Assembly: GCA_945862275.1 (NCBI GenBank)
Contig: CAMAYA010000052.1
Coordinates: forward strand, 1-7,949
Direction: 5' to 3'
Length of the DNA stretch: 7,949 nt
From: Legionella genomosp. 1
GTDB lineage: Bacteria > Pseudomonadota > Gammaproteobacteria > Legionellales > Legionellaceae
In this document: in pieces, positions 1-6,881 of the stretch
Numbering within the stretch: position 1 is the stretch's first letter
Layout of the letters: the number at the start of each line of letters is the position of its first letter
Notes under the pieces: model-generated
What the model was told of the DNA's origin: nothing
Databases searched by the model: none
Seen by the model: the letters and a program-made list of their open reading frames with translations, nothing else
Made by a program: the position numbers and the translations under genes

Positions 1-1532
1 AATTGGATGTCAATCAACTCAATCAACATAATAACACTGCACTCTATGAGATGGTAAAACTGAGCCTCAATAAACCCGGCTTAATACCCAAGACTCGTTG
101 GTTTATTGAAATGTTTGATCCAAGGTTAACGAAACTAGACCCACTTGGATCGTCGCTGCTGCATTTGGCGTGCGAAAGTCAGGATCTTGAACTTACCAAC
201 TATTGTGTTGAAAATCGCGGTTTATCACTGTTAAAGCCTAGAAAAGACCATTTAAATGCAATGGATATTGCATTAGTCAAACAGAATCTAACCCTGGTCA
301 CTTATTTATGGAACCGTTTAACCCCTATAGAACGAGCATCCTATATTGCCCATTTAAACAGTAAAAAAGAGTGCGAACACATAGCCTACCTCATGACGAG
401 TCACCTTTACGAACCGCCATTCAGCGAGGCACAAGAAGACAAACTGCAACTAGAAAGCCCTGCCAGAAAAGCCGCACCAACTCTAGACATCACACTGATT
501 CCCAGCGAACCAATTGTGTGTGATGGCAACGGGTTGTTTGAAGCCATTGATGAGCGTCGAATAGATGATATTAAGTCCTTGAATGCATTCGCAAGCGAGT
601 GGATTGCATACCCCAAGTGTTGCCAAAACAATCCTATGCTCAAATCTCTGTTGCATCAACTGTCTGGGCTTATCAAAAGCAGCACATGTCATCATGCATA
701 TATATATGGCAGCTTTCATTTTAAAAATCCAAACGATTTAGACATTTTACTGCCGAATATCGCAACAATCGAAGCCAAAAATTCTGCGTTAGCACTCATC
801 AACTTACTGATTTCGGACACGGGAACGGTCACAATAAAAGACAGGTGGACCGGTGAATATGGATATAGAAAACACGGTCTTCATATTATTCCTATGGACT
901 GGAGGGGCATTAAAATTGAATGGGTTCTCACGGAAAAAACCTTCCAAAACCATGCGTTGATGTTGGACTTCACCATTGGTGCACAATATTTTAACCTCAG
1001 AACACTGCATACACATGAAATACCTGGATTAAATTCACGCCACGATGTATGCAATAAAAGGATCAATACCATTTCAGAAGCGCGCGACAGTTTTGGGGAG
1101 GATTTGAGTCGCTTTTTTCGAGCAATACGGCTCATGGCAGACGAAGGGTTTCATTTATCCGAAGCCTGTGAGTCGGCTCTGAATGACCATTTTTCTGATG
1201 ATTTCAATCCATTTATCAGGATGAATCAAGATAAACTAAATCAACAACTAACCCTGTTGTTTAAATCACCAGATCCGGCCAAACACGTGAAGATATTGTA
1301 CGAACTGCGGGCTTTGAATAAATTATTTGATTGTCTTTCAAATAATGCAGGACAGGCAGCGGGATACTACAAAGAGCAATTAAGGCCTTACATCCAGCAT
1401 TATTACCCGCCTGAAGTATTGCAAGCGTGCCTGGTACCACCCGTTTATTTAAGCGGCAACCCTTTTGTTTTTTATTCACAACAAACGACAAGTCCAGAAT
1501 CACCCTTTATTACGGCGTTGCATCAAGGCTGA
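1..1532 (+). CDS. Ankyrin-like / class II nucleotidyltransferase-like fusion protein (5' end missing)
   Basis: The frame is open at the left edge. The first listed codon is a TTG without visible context, so the true start probably lies upstream; 509 residues are visible (numbered here from that TTG). Residues about 1-105 look like degenerate ankyrin repeats, the clearest being DPLGSSLLHLAC at 46-57. After a linker, residues about 205-395 resemble the head of poly(A) polymerases and CCA-adding enzymes. The matches are GS (236-237) followed by DLD (245-247), a strand ending IKIEWVL (303-309) whose E306 may be the third metal ligand, LDFTIG (321-326) where the family has RRDFTIN, and EDLSRFFRAIR (366-376) matching the family's EDPxRxLRAxRF. 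The C-terminal third is helical-looking and unassigned. The tail is rich in Ser/Thr/Gln with Leu four residues from the end, vaguely like type IV secretion signals. Role inferred: a nucleotidyl-transferring enzyme, or a decayed one used for binding; substrate unknown. The 3' end overlaps the convergent Sel1-like gene by 33 bases. Confidence 0.8.
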   Translation, partial: LDVNQLNQHNNTALYEMVKLSLNKPGLIPKTRWFIEMFDPRLTKLDPLGSSLLHLACESQDLELTNYCVENRGLSLLKPRKDHLNAMDIALVKQNLTLVTYLWNRLTPIERASYIAHLNSKKECEHIAYLMTSHLYEPPFSEAQEDKLQLESPARKAAPTLDITLIPSEPIVCDGNGLFEAIDERRIDDIKSLNAFASEWIAYPKCCQNNPMLKSLLHQLSGLIKSSTCHHAYIYGSFHFKNPNDLDILLPNIATIEAKNSALALINLLISDTGTVTIKDRWTGEYGYRKHGLHIIPMDWRGIKIEWVLTEKTFQNHALMLDFTIGAQYFNLRTLHTHEIPGLNSRHDVCNKRINTISEARDSFGEDLSRFFRAIRLMADEGFHLSEACESALNDHFSDDFNPFIRMNQDKLNQQLTLLFKSPDPAKHVKILYELRALNKLFDCLSNNAGQAAGYYKEQLRPYIQHYYPPEVLQACLVPPVYLSGNPFVFYSQQTTSPESPFITALHQG

Positions 1533-2093
1533 AAAAAACTCCGGTTTATTCAAGCCAATCTCTTTGAAAATCTGCGGCACCTTAGCCCAACTATTTTCTT
1601 GCTCAATGCTCTCTACGACCAATTCAAACCCACGGTCTTTGTCAGCAGGCACTCCCCATCCGTTGATGTAACACAATCCATGCAACCGTCTCGCCTGTAT
1701 ATGATTCAATTTTTCTGAAGCCAATAAAAATGCATGTGCATCCCGGTAAAGAATTTGCATCTGGCTCTCATTGCTTTCACTAGCGAGTACACCATCGCTC
1801 TGCAAATTATCTCTAAATTTTGCTTCATCCAATAAATTTTTACCCAGAAGGTATTGTGCCACGCAATCATCCAACATGGCCGAAGCGCGATAGGCCGCTA
1901 ACATGGATACGCGAGCAAAGGGCCATTTTTTTTTGTCCTGTAAGCCTGCGTAAATACCTGCCAAACAATGATACGCGGCCCTTTCTTTTGCGAGCGCTTC
2001 ATCTGTGGGTTGGTTCAGAAGACGGCTTTGTTGCATGACTTTTATTTTTTTAATCAATCGATTTATTTTGAGTCGTTTCCACCAAAAACACAT
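1500..2093 (-). CDS. Sel1-like repeat protein
   Basis: This 197-residue protein has no signal peptide and no membrane segment, so it is probably cytoplasmic. Its N-terminus is very basic (residues 6-19). Residues about 120-165 form the clearest Sel1-like (TPR-related) repeat, with the core LHGLCYINGWGVPADKDRGF (137-156). Residues about 66-95, containing AQYLLGKNLLDEA (79-91), look like a second, degenerate repeat, and 33-60 may be a third. Sel1 repeats form alpha-alpha solenoids that bind other proteins, so a scaffold or adaptor role is likely; the partner is not visible. The chosen ATG has AAAAGG about 6 bases upstream. The alternative Met20 lacks a ribosome binding site. The gene follows the membrane-protein gene by 11 bases and is probably cotranscribed with it. 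The coding strand carries an A9 run over codons for Lys54-56. Presence of the gene is well supported; its function is not known. Confidence 0.8.
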   Translation of the reverse strand: MCFWWKRLKINRLIKKIKVMQQSRLLNQPTDEALAKERAAYHCLAGIYAGLQDKKKWPFARVSMLAAYRASAMLDDCVAQYLLGKNLLDEAKFRDNLQSDGVLASESNESQMQILYRDAHAFLLASEKLNHIQARRLHGLCYINGWGVPADKDRGFELVVESIEQENSWAKVPQIFKEIGLNKPEFFSALMQRRNKG

Positions 2094-2104
2094 AGCATAT
2101 CCTT

Positions 2105-2533
2105 TTATCGGCTAGAAATAATCCACTGAAACAACATCGCCATCAAAAATATGAGCCCGACTGTCATTAAAATGGTGAGAATAAATTTATAAGACTCTTT
2201 TGTTTCTTTTTTCACTTTAACATGTTCTGGCACTATACCTAGAATTTCATTGTCAATTCGGTTAGATGTGAAATAGGTGACCAATGCAAACAGAAAACTT
2301 CCTAAGAAATCAACCAACAAAACAACCCAAGAAGCGTTGCGCCACGTCAAGCTGTATGATGTTTGAACAAAATTAATGCGATCAAATACCGGGTCAGGAA
2401 TGCTATAGACCCAACCAAATGCAATATAGGGGAACAGATAAATCCCCGCGCCAAAAAGCATCAGGCTGATAATTAAACACACAAGGCCAATGATATAATA
2501 GGCTTTGTTTTGTTGATAACGATCAGGTTCCAT
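2105..2533 (-). CDS. Small three-helix membrane protein, function unknown
   Basis: I do not recognise this 142-residue protein. Three hydrophobic segments are visible: residues about 12-34, 68-90 and 116-138. Between the first and second is a stretch with several aromatic residues (35-65) that, by the positive-inside rule, may be periplasmic. Between the second and third is a charged Lys/Glu-rich loop (about 91-115) that is probably cytoplasmic. The N-terminus is polar (MEPDRYQQNK), with no cleavable signal peptide. The ATG has only a weak, distant GGA upstream (about 11 bases), so initiation may be inefficient or the leader may be short. It is the first gene of an apparent two-gene operon with the Sel1-like gene. 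Its stop codon TAA forms part of that gene's ribosome binding site, suggesting coupled translation and possibly a membrane anchor plus cytoplasmic partner. That functional link is inference. Confidence 0.75.
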   Translation of the reverse strand: MEPDRYQQNKAYYIIGLVCLIISLMLFGAGIYLFPYIAFGWVYSIPDPVFDRINFVQTSYSLTWRNASWVVLLVDFLGSFLFALVTYFTSNRIDNEILGIVPEHVKVKKETKESYKFILTILMTVGLIFLMAMLFQWIISSR

Positions 2534-2551
2534 AGTAATTAAGGTCCATTT

Positions 2552-2580
2552 ATTCTATGAGTTTGAGCAATATGAGTCCA
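2552..2580 (-). promoter_or_regulatory. Putative promoter of the membrane protein / Sel1-like operon
   Basis: Read on the minus strand, TGGACT (2575-2580, 4 of 6 matches to TTGACA) and TAGAAT (2552-2557, 5 of 6 matches to TATAAT) are separated by exactly 17 bases. Transcription would start near 2545, leaving a leader of about a dozen bases before the ATG at 2533. A leader that short fits the poor Shine-Dalgarno of that gene. The call rests only on consensus matching. Confidence 0.35.
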
Positions 2581-2635
2581 TCGCTCACCAGGTATTTTTA
2601 CCATAACAAATAGTCCTAACAAAGGCAAACATTCT

Positions 2636-2653
2636 AGATGATTGGTATCATCT
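2636..2653. promoter_or_regulatory. Candidate operator: perfect 7-bp inverted repeat
   Basis: AGATGAT at 2636-2642 and ATCATCT at 2647-2653 form a perfect inverted repeat around the 4-base spacer TGGT. The dyad covers the -35 hexamer of the cold-shock gene promoter, the position where a dimeric repressor would block RNA polymerase. It is not followed by a T-run, so a terminator is unlikely. The binding protein is unknown, and a chance dyad cannot be ruled out. Confidence 0.35.
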
Positions 2654-2671
2654 GGTTCGATGTGATATAAT
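2642..2671 (+). promoter_or_regulatory. sigma-70 type promoter of the cold-shock gene (extended -10)
   Basis: A perfect TATAAT at 2666-2671 is preceded by TGA at 2663-2665, giving the extended -10 form TGnTATAAT. The best -35 is TTGGTA at 2642-2647 (4 of 6 matches) with an 18-base spacer, and an extended -10 can compensate for a weak -35. Transcription should start about 2678, so the leader is only about 24 bases. An AAGG at 2688-2691 lies about 10 bases before the ATG and serves as ribosome binding site. The long structured leader known from E. coli cspA is absent. Confidence 0.7.
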
Positions 2672-2701
2672 TCCTTTCCAGCTAATCAAGGTATAAAGAA
2701 A

Positions 2702-2908
2702 ATGTCAGATAAAGTTCGTGGTACAGTAAAATGGTTTAACGAAAGCAAAGGCTTTGGTTTTGTTGAAAGCAATGGCAAAGATTATTTCGTTCATTTCAGT
2801 GCAATTCAAGGCAGTGGATTTAAAACACTAGCTGAAGGCGCTGCTGTTATGTTCAAACCAGGTCAAGGACAAAAAGGTCCTCAAGCCGAAGAAGTCGAAT
2901 TGGTATAG
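2702..2908 (+). CDS. cspA: CspA-family cold-shock domain protein
   Basis: The full-length 68-residue protein matches the usual size of bacterial single-domain cold-shock proteins (about 65-70 residues). It is an OB-fold that binds single-stranded RNA or DNA and acts as an RNA chaperone or antiterminator in the cytoplasm. The family hallmarks are visible: GTVKWFNESKGFGFV at 7-21 with RNP1 at 16-21 (KGFGFV), RNP2-like YFVHFSAI at 28-35, and the C-terminal GQKGPQAEEV. The aromatic residues that stack on bases (W11, F18, F20, F29, H31, F32) are all present. The ATG is preceded by an AAGG ribosome binding site and a strong extended -10 promoter. The short leader means that cold induction by an E. 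coli-like RNA thermosensor is not evident, and the gene may be constitutive or controlled at the overlapping inverted repeat. Which cspA paralogue it corresponds to cannot be told; the symbol names the family. Confidence 0.95.
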   Translation: MSDKVRGTVKWFNESKGFGFVESNGKDYFVHFSAIQGSGFKTLAEGAAVMFKPGQGQKGPQAEEVELV

Positions 2909-2916
2909 TCTCCAAA

Positions 2917-2944
2917 GACGCCACCCTGTTCGCATGGTGGCGTC
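2917..2944. terminator. Strong hairpin between convergent genes, probable shared terminator
   Basis: GACGCCACC (2917-2925) pairs perfectly with GGTGGCGTC (2936-2944). Inside the 10-base loop, TG/CA can add two pairs around a TTCG tetraloop (2929-2932). It sits 8 bases after the cold-shock stop codon and 13 bases beyond the stop of the convergent coiled-coil gene. The T-tracts are poor: pyrimidine-rich ATCTCCATCCTCTTT on the plus side and TTTGG on the minus side. Termination in both directions is therefore likely but not certain, and the stem may also protect the mRNA 3' ends. Confidence 0.7.
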
Positions 2945-2957
2945 ATCTCCATCCTCT

Positions 2958-3287
2958 TTATTTAGCAGCAGCTGCTTTTGCTACATCCCCGCTAACTTGT
3001 TTAATTTGACTTTGTAAATTATCTTGAACCGTCTTGATTTGATCTTGCGTTTTAGCATATCCATCGTTAATTTGCTTTTGAATATCGGTTTGCACTTTTT
3101 TTAATTGCGCTTGCAGCTGCGTATTTAAATCTTTATTTTGTTTCTTTTGCGTTTCTTGCATTTGTTGTAATTGTGATTGTATCTGGCTATTTAACATCTG
3201 AATTTGTTTGGCGGCACTCTCATCTGCCGCAAACGTGCCATTAGCAGTACCCAGCAACAGCACAATCATCCATCCTGTTTTTTTCAT
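2958..3287 (-). CDS. Small exported Gln-rich coiled-coil protein, function unknown
   Basis: The 109-residue protein begins with a classic Sec signal peptide: MKK, a hydrophobic core at about 5-13, and a likely cleavage after TFA (residue 20). No lipobox cysteine is present, so it should be released into the periplasm or beyond. The mature part (21-109) is almost entirely helix-favouring, very rich in Gln, Lys and Asp, without Cys. It has heptad-like spacing of Ile, Leu and Val (for example IQSQLQQMQ, LQAQLKKVQTDIQKQI, IKTVQDNLQSQI), consistent with a coiled coil. The tail is AKAAAAK. The start has an excellent AAAGGAGG placed 5 bases upstream, and its ATG abuts the yhdP stop (TAAATG), so it is the last gene of the rarA-yhdP operon. 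Context suggests an envelope role near YhdP; this is inference. No recognised enzyme domain is present. Confidence 0.8.
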   Translation of the reverse strand: MKKTGWMIVLLLGTANGTFAADESAAKQIQMLNSQIQSQLQQMQETQKKQNKDLNTQLQAQLKKVQTDIQKQINDGYAKTQDQIKTVQDNLQSQIKQVSGDVAKAAAAK

Positions 3288-6200
3288 TTAAACCTCCTTT
3301 TTAAGCACAGCTGTTTTCTTCTTCTTATAAATATGCACTTGCTGAACGATGGGGTCAAGCCATGGGCCGGATATTTTATATGTATATGCACTGATTTGTT
3401 GCAAGCCTTTATTTATCAATTTACTCGCAACCCATGTTGCAAAGCCTGCTATTGGGCCAGCAATAGGGCCACCTGCAATGGTCACCACAATGGGTAAGCT
3501 CGCCATGATATACGGAGACACACGCAAATCCATATCATATAAATGATTGACCACGTCCAAATCCCCTTTCATACTAGCATAGGCAACCGGGCCATCCAAA
3601 TAGCTGTCTTGTGTTGTCATGACACCACTTTTCAGAATAAAACTACCCTTGAACACATCAAAACTATAGCCGCCTTCCGATAAATCGCTAAAATCCAATT
3701 GAAGCCTTCGTGGAATCGTTTGAAGACTCAACACACTTAATAATTTCCCTAATCCTAATTTTTCCTCCGTGGCTTTGTCCAAATGCGTTATTCGCCCACC
3801 CCTCAGAGTGATGTTCATTTCGCCATTCACTTTTGCGAGCGAGAAATCATGCATCGCACCAGGCCAATCCCCATTAAACGTCACTTGCCCTCTATGGGCT
3901 TCTACTGCAGGGATAATATTCCAACGCGCCAGTGCTCGGCCCAAATCAGAAAGCTGCAAATCCGCTTGCACGCGTGTTTTGTCCTTTTTACCCGTTTGTG
4001 TCCAATCTCCTTGCACGGTTAACAAATATTCAGGGGATTTGATTTTACAATACTCAAGCACCAGCTGTGTTGGTTTACTGGTACTTTTCAAACTAACACT
4101 GCCCAAATCAATGTTATCTAACTTCACTGTGTTGATCACAAGGTTCAAATTTGGAATATCACGGGGTAAAAGACGGGTATGAGCCGATTTCATGCGGTTT
4201 TTTAACGTCAGGAGATCCGTTAAATACAACCTATCAATCGTCCCCGATAATGAACTTGCGGCAGGCGCGTACTGCAAGTCAGCAGCAAGGTTCTGTTCAT
4301 CTACTTTTATCGACCAATTATCACGTCCGAGCGTCCGGGCGTGAACCTTTAGATCTTTATATTGAAGGCCTATCACCCTGTTTTGGGCCGCATTAAAACC
4401 GAGATCAAGCGTTAGCGGCGCTTTTTCTTCTGCCGTTTTTCCTAATGGGGAAGGCAAATCAACCGAAACCCCTTCCATGGTAGTAGTGACCTTCATGTGA
4501 TCAAAATCACGCGGGTTCTCGGTCAATTTGAGCACGCTTTTAATTTTTAAATGCCCATCCATCAGTTCAAATAGGGGTAAAGGAAATTTTCGGCGCAAGA
4601 GATCAATGCTTGTGCTGCCCTCAATATTCGCTTCAGTATAGGATTTTGGTGTTTTAACCGAACGAATGTGCATGGTCAGTGGCTCACCTGCAAGCGTTGC
4701 ATGAAGCGCACTGTCAGTAATACCATGCTCATCAAACTGCAAGGCCCCTGTCAATTCATCGAAAACAATGTCATTCGACGCATGATGGAGAATGACTTGA
4801 TTATTATCAAAGGCGAGTACGCCACGCGCTAAAACCTGATCGCTTTTCGGATACAATGGGATCTCCAATTGTAAATCCAACCCTAATGAATCGCGAATAT
4901 CCATCATTTTCCACAGCAATAAATGTTGACTGATGGGCGTTTCCAATACATATGCTTTTATTTTATCAGCAGGAGCTTTCACCGCCCCACGAATCAGCAA
5001 CGCTTCATGGCCTAAGCCAATGTCTTTGAGTCTCACATTCACTTTCTCAACTGGAATGTCCTGTAAATCGGCTTGAAAAACATCTGCATTCAACGTTCGA
5101 TTGTCCACCTGCAAATGCGCATTAATATTACGACCTAAAGGCCAATCTTTAGCAAACAGCAGATCCAAGCCCGTGAGGTAGGTATTGATGGAAAACTCCC
5201 CTTGCTGGCTATCAAAGGGAAATTCAGCCAAAGGACCATTCACAATTAATCGCCCACTCGCTACCTTCAATTGTTTCACGCCTTGTCGTATCCACCTGTC
5301 TAATTTCGGTTTCATCAGATCAGGAGGAATATAGTTCAACCATTGCTCTGCTTTTTTGGCTGAAAACTCGGCCGTCATTCGTAAATTAGCTGAAGGAAGC
5401 AAAGGCTCATCTATGGTGCCTGCAGCACTGAAGACCAAATCAGGCCGACTCAAGACAAAGCGGTCCATGCTGACTCGCAGCCCATTGCTCAGTTGCTTCC
5501 AGTCGAATGCCGCATTCAACTGTTCAAACGTCACGGCCGGCAGGCCCTTAAGCGTCAAGGTGGTCTGCTCGCTATCCAATTCCAATCGACCTTCTGTCGG
5601 TTGCCAACTCAAAACGCCAGAGAGTTGACTAACGGACGGGATATGATGCTGTCCCGTCCAACCCAATTGTGAAAATTGCGTTAATATCGAGTCAAGCTCA
5701 CCTGTCTTCACGACTACTTGCGTATTCTGTAGCGTACCCTTTGGGTGCATTGTTAAAATATCTCGCGAAGAGTCTGGCCATGGGATATCTAACTTCAAGA
5801 GCGATTCCAGTGGTACGTTTTTTACAAAAGCACGATACACTTTCTCTGATTCTCTATAATCTAACAATAACGCATTTTCCGGCCAATGCACGCCATCCAC
5901 TTGCCATTTAATTTGATCACCACTGAATTGCCAGCCCCCCGTGGTTGTCCGCCAAGCCAAGTTAGCCTTCAACGATTCCACCACATGACGCTTTTCATGC
6001 CCTTCGTGGGTCATGGCAAGGTGGTTAAAATCCAGTGTCGACTGGAGCGATAAAAAATGACCTTTCACTACGTCAAGCCATAATTCAATGTTCCCAACGC
6101 CCTTCTGGACATGAAAACGTGTGTTGGGAAAAAATCCCTGCCATTGTGCAGGCAAAACATGCTTCACAGACAGATAAGCGTGCCCACTTGCTTTTCTTAA

Positions 6201-6881
6201 GGCTTCAGGATTCAGTTGTAGATCAGCGATGACAACAAATGCTGTCGGGGTTTTTTGCGCGAGCCATGCGCTGCCTTTCAGGTGGTAATGACCATAAGCA
6301 TGCAACGTTGTCAGGTTCAAATCACGAATTGATATGATAGACGCATCATTAAAATGAATCACGGCGGATACGTTTTTCATGATGATTTTTTGCTGGCCGA
6401 GCACCCAGCTTAAGACAGGCAAGTAGGATGCCGACTCAAAGCGCATAGACTGCTTATCGGTGCTCAGTCCATCCACGTCCCAATGATCCCCTGCTTGTCG
6501 CAAGGTCAACTGCACGTCGGCCACATACAGCACGCCGGGTTGAATTTGCCAATGCCACAGTGAACTGAGTAAATTGATTCCCACCAACAGTTTATTTAAG
6601 ACAAGAACATGGTGCTGTGCGTCAGATACCGTCACTTCATTCAGCTTCAACACCGGCTGAAACCAGTACCAACTGGTTTCCATGTCATTTATACTAACGG
6701 GCTGTCCTAACATCAGTGATAAATGATGCTCAACCTGCACTTTGTATTGCTTTGCCCATGGGGTTAATGCGCGGAACAAGCTAAATACAATGGCAAGAAC
6801 GATAATAAAGACAGCTAGCGGCATCCGACTTTTTTTGACTACTTTTGTGATAAAGCGGCGATGCTTCAATTTTCTATTCAT
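3288..6881 (-). CDS. yhdP: YhdP family AsmA-like envelope protein
   Basis: The protein has 1197 residues from the chosen ATG, close to E. coli YhdP (about 1266). A basic cytoplasmic N-terminus (MNRKLKHRR) precedes a single membrane anchor at about residues 21-40, and the rest should be periplasmic. The region after the anchor (LGQPVSINDMETSWYWFQPVLKL) is typical of the family start. The long middle is beta-rich with repeated amphipathic strands, as in the DUF3971/AsmA-like regions that build a hydrophobic groove. The conserved C-terminal end is clear at about 1129-1178 (LPIVVTIAGGPIAGPIAG, then SAYTYKISGPWLDP). In E. coli, YhdP with TamB and YdbH supports phospholipid movement from inner to outer membrane. 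The start at 6881 is preferred over the in-frame TTG at 6911: it has AAGGAAGGA just upstream and gives an 8-base ATGAATAG overlap with rarA, whereas the TTG has no ribosome binding site. The gene appears intact, with no frameshift. Confidence 0.93.
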   Translation of the reverse strand: MNRKLKHRRFITKVVKKSRMPLAVFIIVLAIVFSLFRALTPWAKQYKVQVEHHLSLMLGQPVSINDMETSWYWFQPVLKLNEVTVSDAQHHVLVLNKLLVGINLLSSLWHWQIQPGVLYVADVQLTLRQAGDHWDVDGLSTDKQSMRFESASYLPVLSWVLGQQKIIMKNVSAVIHFNDASIISIRDLNLTTLHAYGHYHLKGSAWLAQKTPTAFVVIADLQLNPEALRKASGHAYLSVKHVLPAQWQGFFPNTRFHVQKGVGNIELWLDVVKGHFLSLQSTLDFNHLAMTHEGHEKRHVVESLKANLAWRTTTGGWQFSGDQIKWQVDGVHWPENALLLDYRESEKVYRAFVKNVPLESLLKLDIPWPDSSRDILTMHPKGTLQNTQVVVKTGELDSILTQFSQLGWTGQHHIPSVSQLSGVLSWQPTEGRLELDSEQTTLTLKGLPAVTFEQLNAAFDWKQLSNGLRVSMDRFVLSRPDLVFSAAGTIDEPLLPSANLRMTAEFSAKKAEQWLNYIPPDLMKPKLDRWIRQGVKQLKVASGRLIVNGPLAEFPFDSQQGEFSINTYLTGLDLLFAKDWPLGRNINAHLQVDNRTLNADVFQADLQDIPVEKVNVRLKDIGLGHEALLIRGAVKAPADKIKAYVLETPISQHLLLWKMMDIRDSLGLDLQLEIPLYPKSDQVLARGVLAFDNNQVILHHASNDIVFDELTGALQFDEHGITDSALHATLAGEPLTMHIRSVKTPKSYTEANIEGSTSIDLLRRKFPLPLFELMDGHLKIKSVLKLTENPRDFDHMKVTTTMEGVSVDLPSPLGKTAEEKAPLTLDLGFNAAQNRVIGLQYKDLKVHARTLGRDNWSIKVDEQNLAADLQYAPAASSLSGTIDRLYLTDLLTLKNRMKSAHTRLLPRDIPNLNLVINTVKLDNIDLGSVSLKSTSKPTQLVLEYCKIKSPEYLLTVQGDWTQTGKKDKTRVQADLQLSDLGRALARWNIIPAVEAHRGQVTFNGDWPGAMHDFSLAKVNGEMNITLRGGRITHLDKATEEKLGLGKLLSVLSLQTIPRRLQLDFSDLSEGGYSFDVFKGSFILKSGVMTTQDSYLDGPVAYASMKGDLDVVNHLYDMDLRVSPYIMASLPIVVTIAGGPIAGPIAGFATWVASKLINKGLQQISAYTYKISGPWLDPIVQQVHIYKKKKTAVLKKEV
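3293..3300 (-). promoter_or_regulatory. Ribosome binding site of the coiled-coil gene, inside yhdP
   Basis: AAAGGAGG on the minus strand lies 5 bases before the ATG of the small exported protein and is embedded in the last codons of yhdP (…Lys-Lys-Glu-Val-stop). Ribosomes finishing yhdP would stop directly at the next start codon. This supports translational coupling, and the near-perfect site may also let the small protein be made in excess over YhdP. Confidence 0.8.

Noticed and set aside
698..709. Alternating AT run inside the nucleotidyltransferase-like gene
   Set aside because: It encodes Tyr-Ile-Tyr just before the GS motif in a normal strand; no promoter or origin context is visible.
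1465..1671. Short plus-strand open frame after the ankyrin/nucleotidyltransferase gene
   Set aside because: It overlaps that gene's end and is antisense to the Sel1-like gene; it shows no domain. I considered it as a frameshifted continuation of the effector-like gene but saw no supporting similarity.
2591..2602. Small inverted repeat GGTA-TTTT-TACC in the divergent intergenic region
   Set aside because: Four-base arms are too short to separate from chance, and it fits neither a terminator nor a clear operator.
2958..3287. Repeat-like coding sequence of the coiled-coil protein considered as a DNA tandem repeat
   Set aside because: The periodicity is at the protein level (Gln-rich heptads); I saw no direct DNA repeat units of fixed length.
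3769..4182. A 137-codon open frame on the plus strand
   Set aside because: It lies wholly antisense to the well-supported yhdP gene, has no family-like sequence, and is one of several shadow frames in that region.
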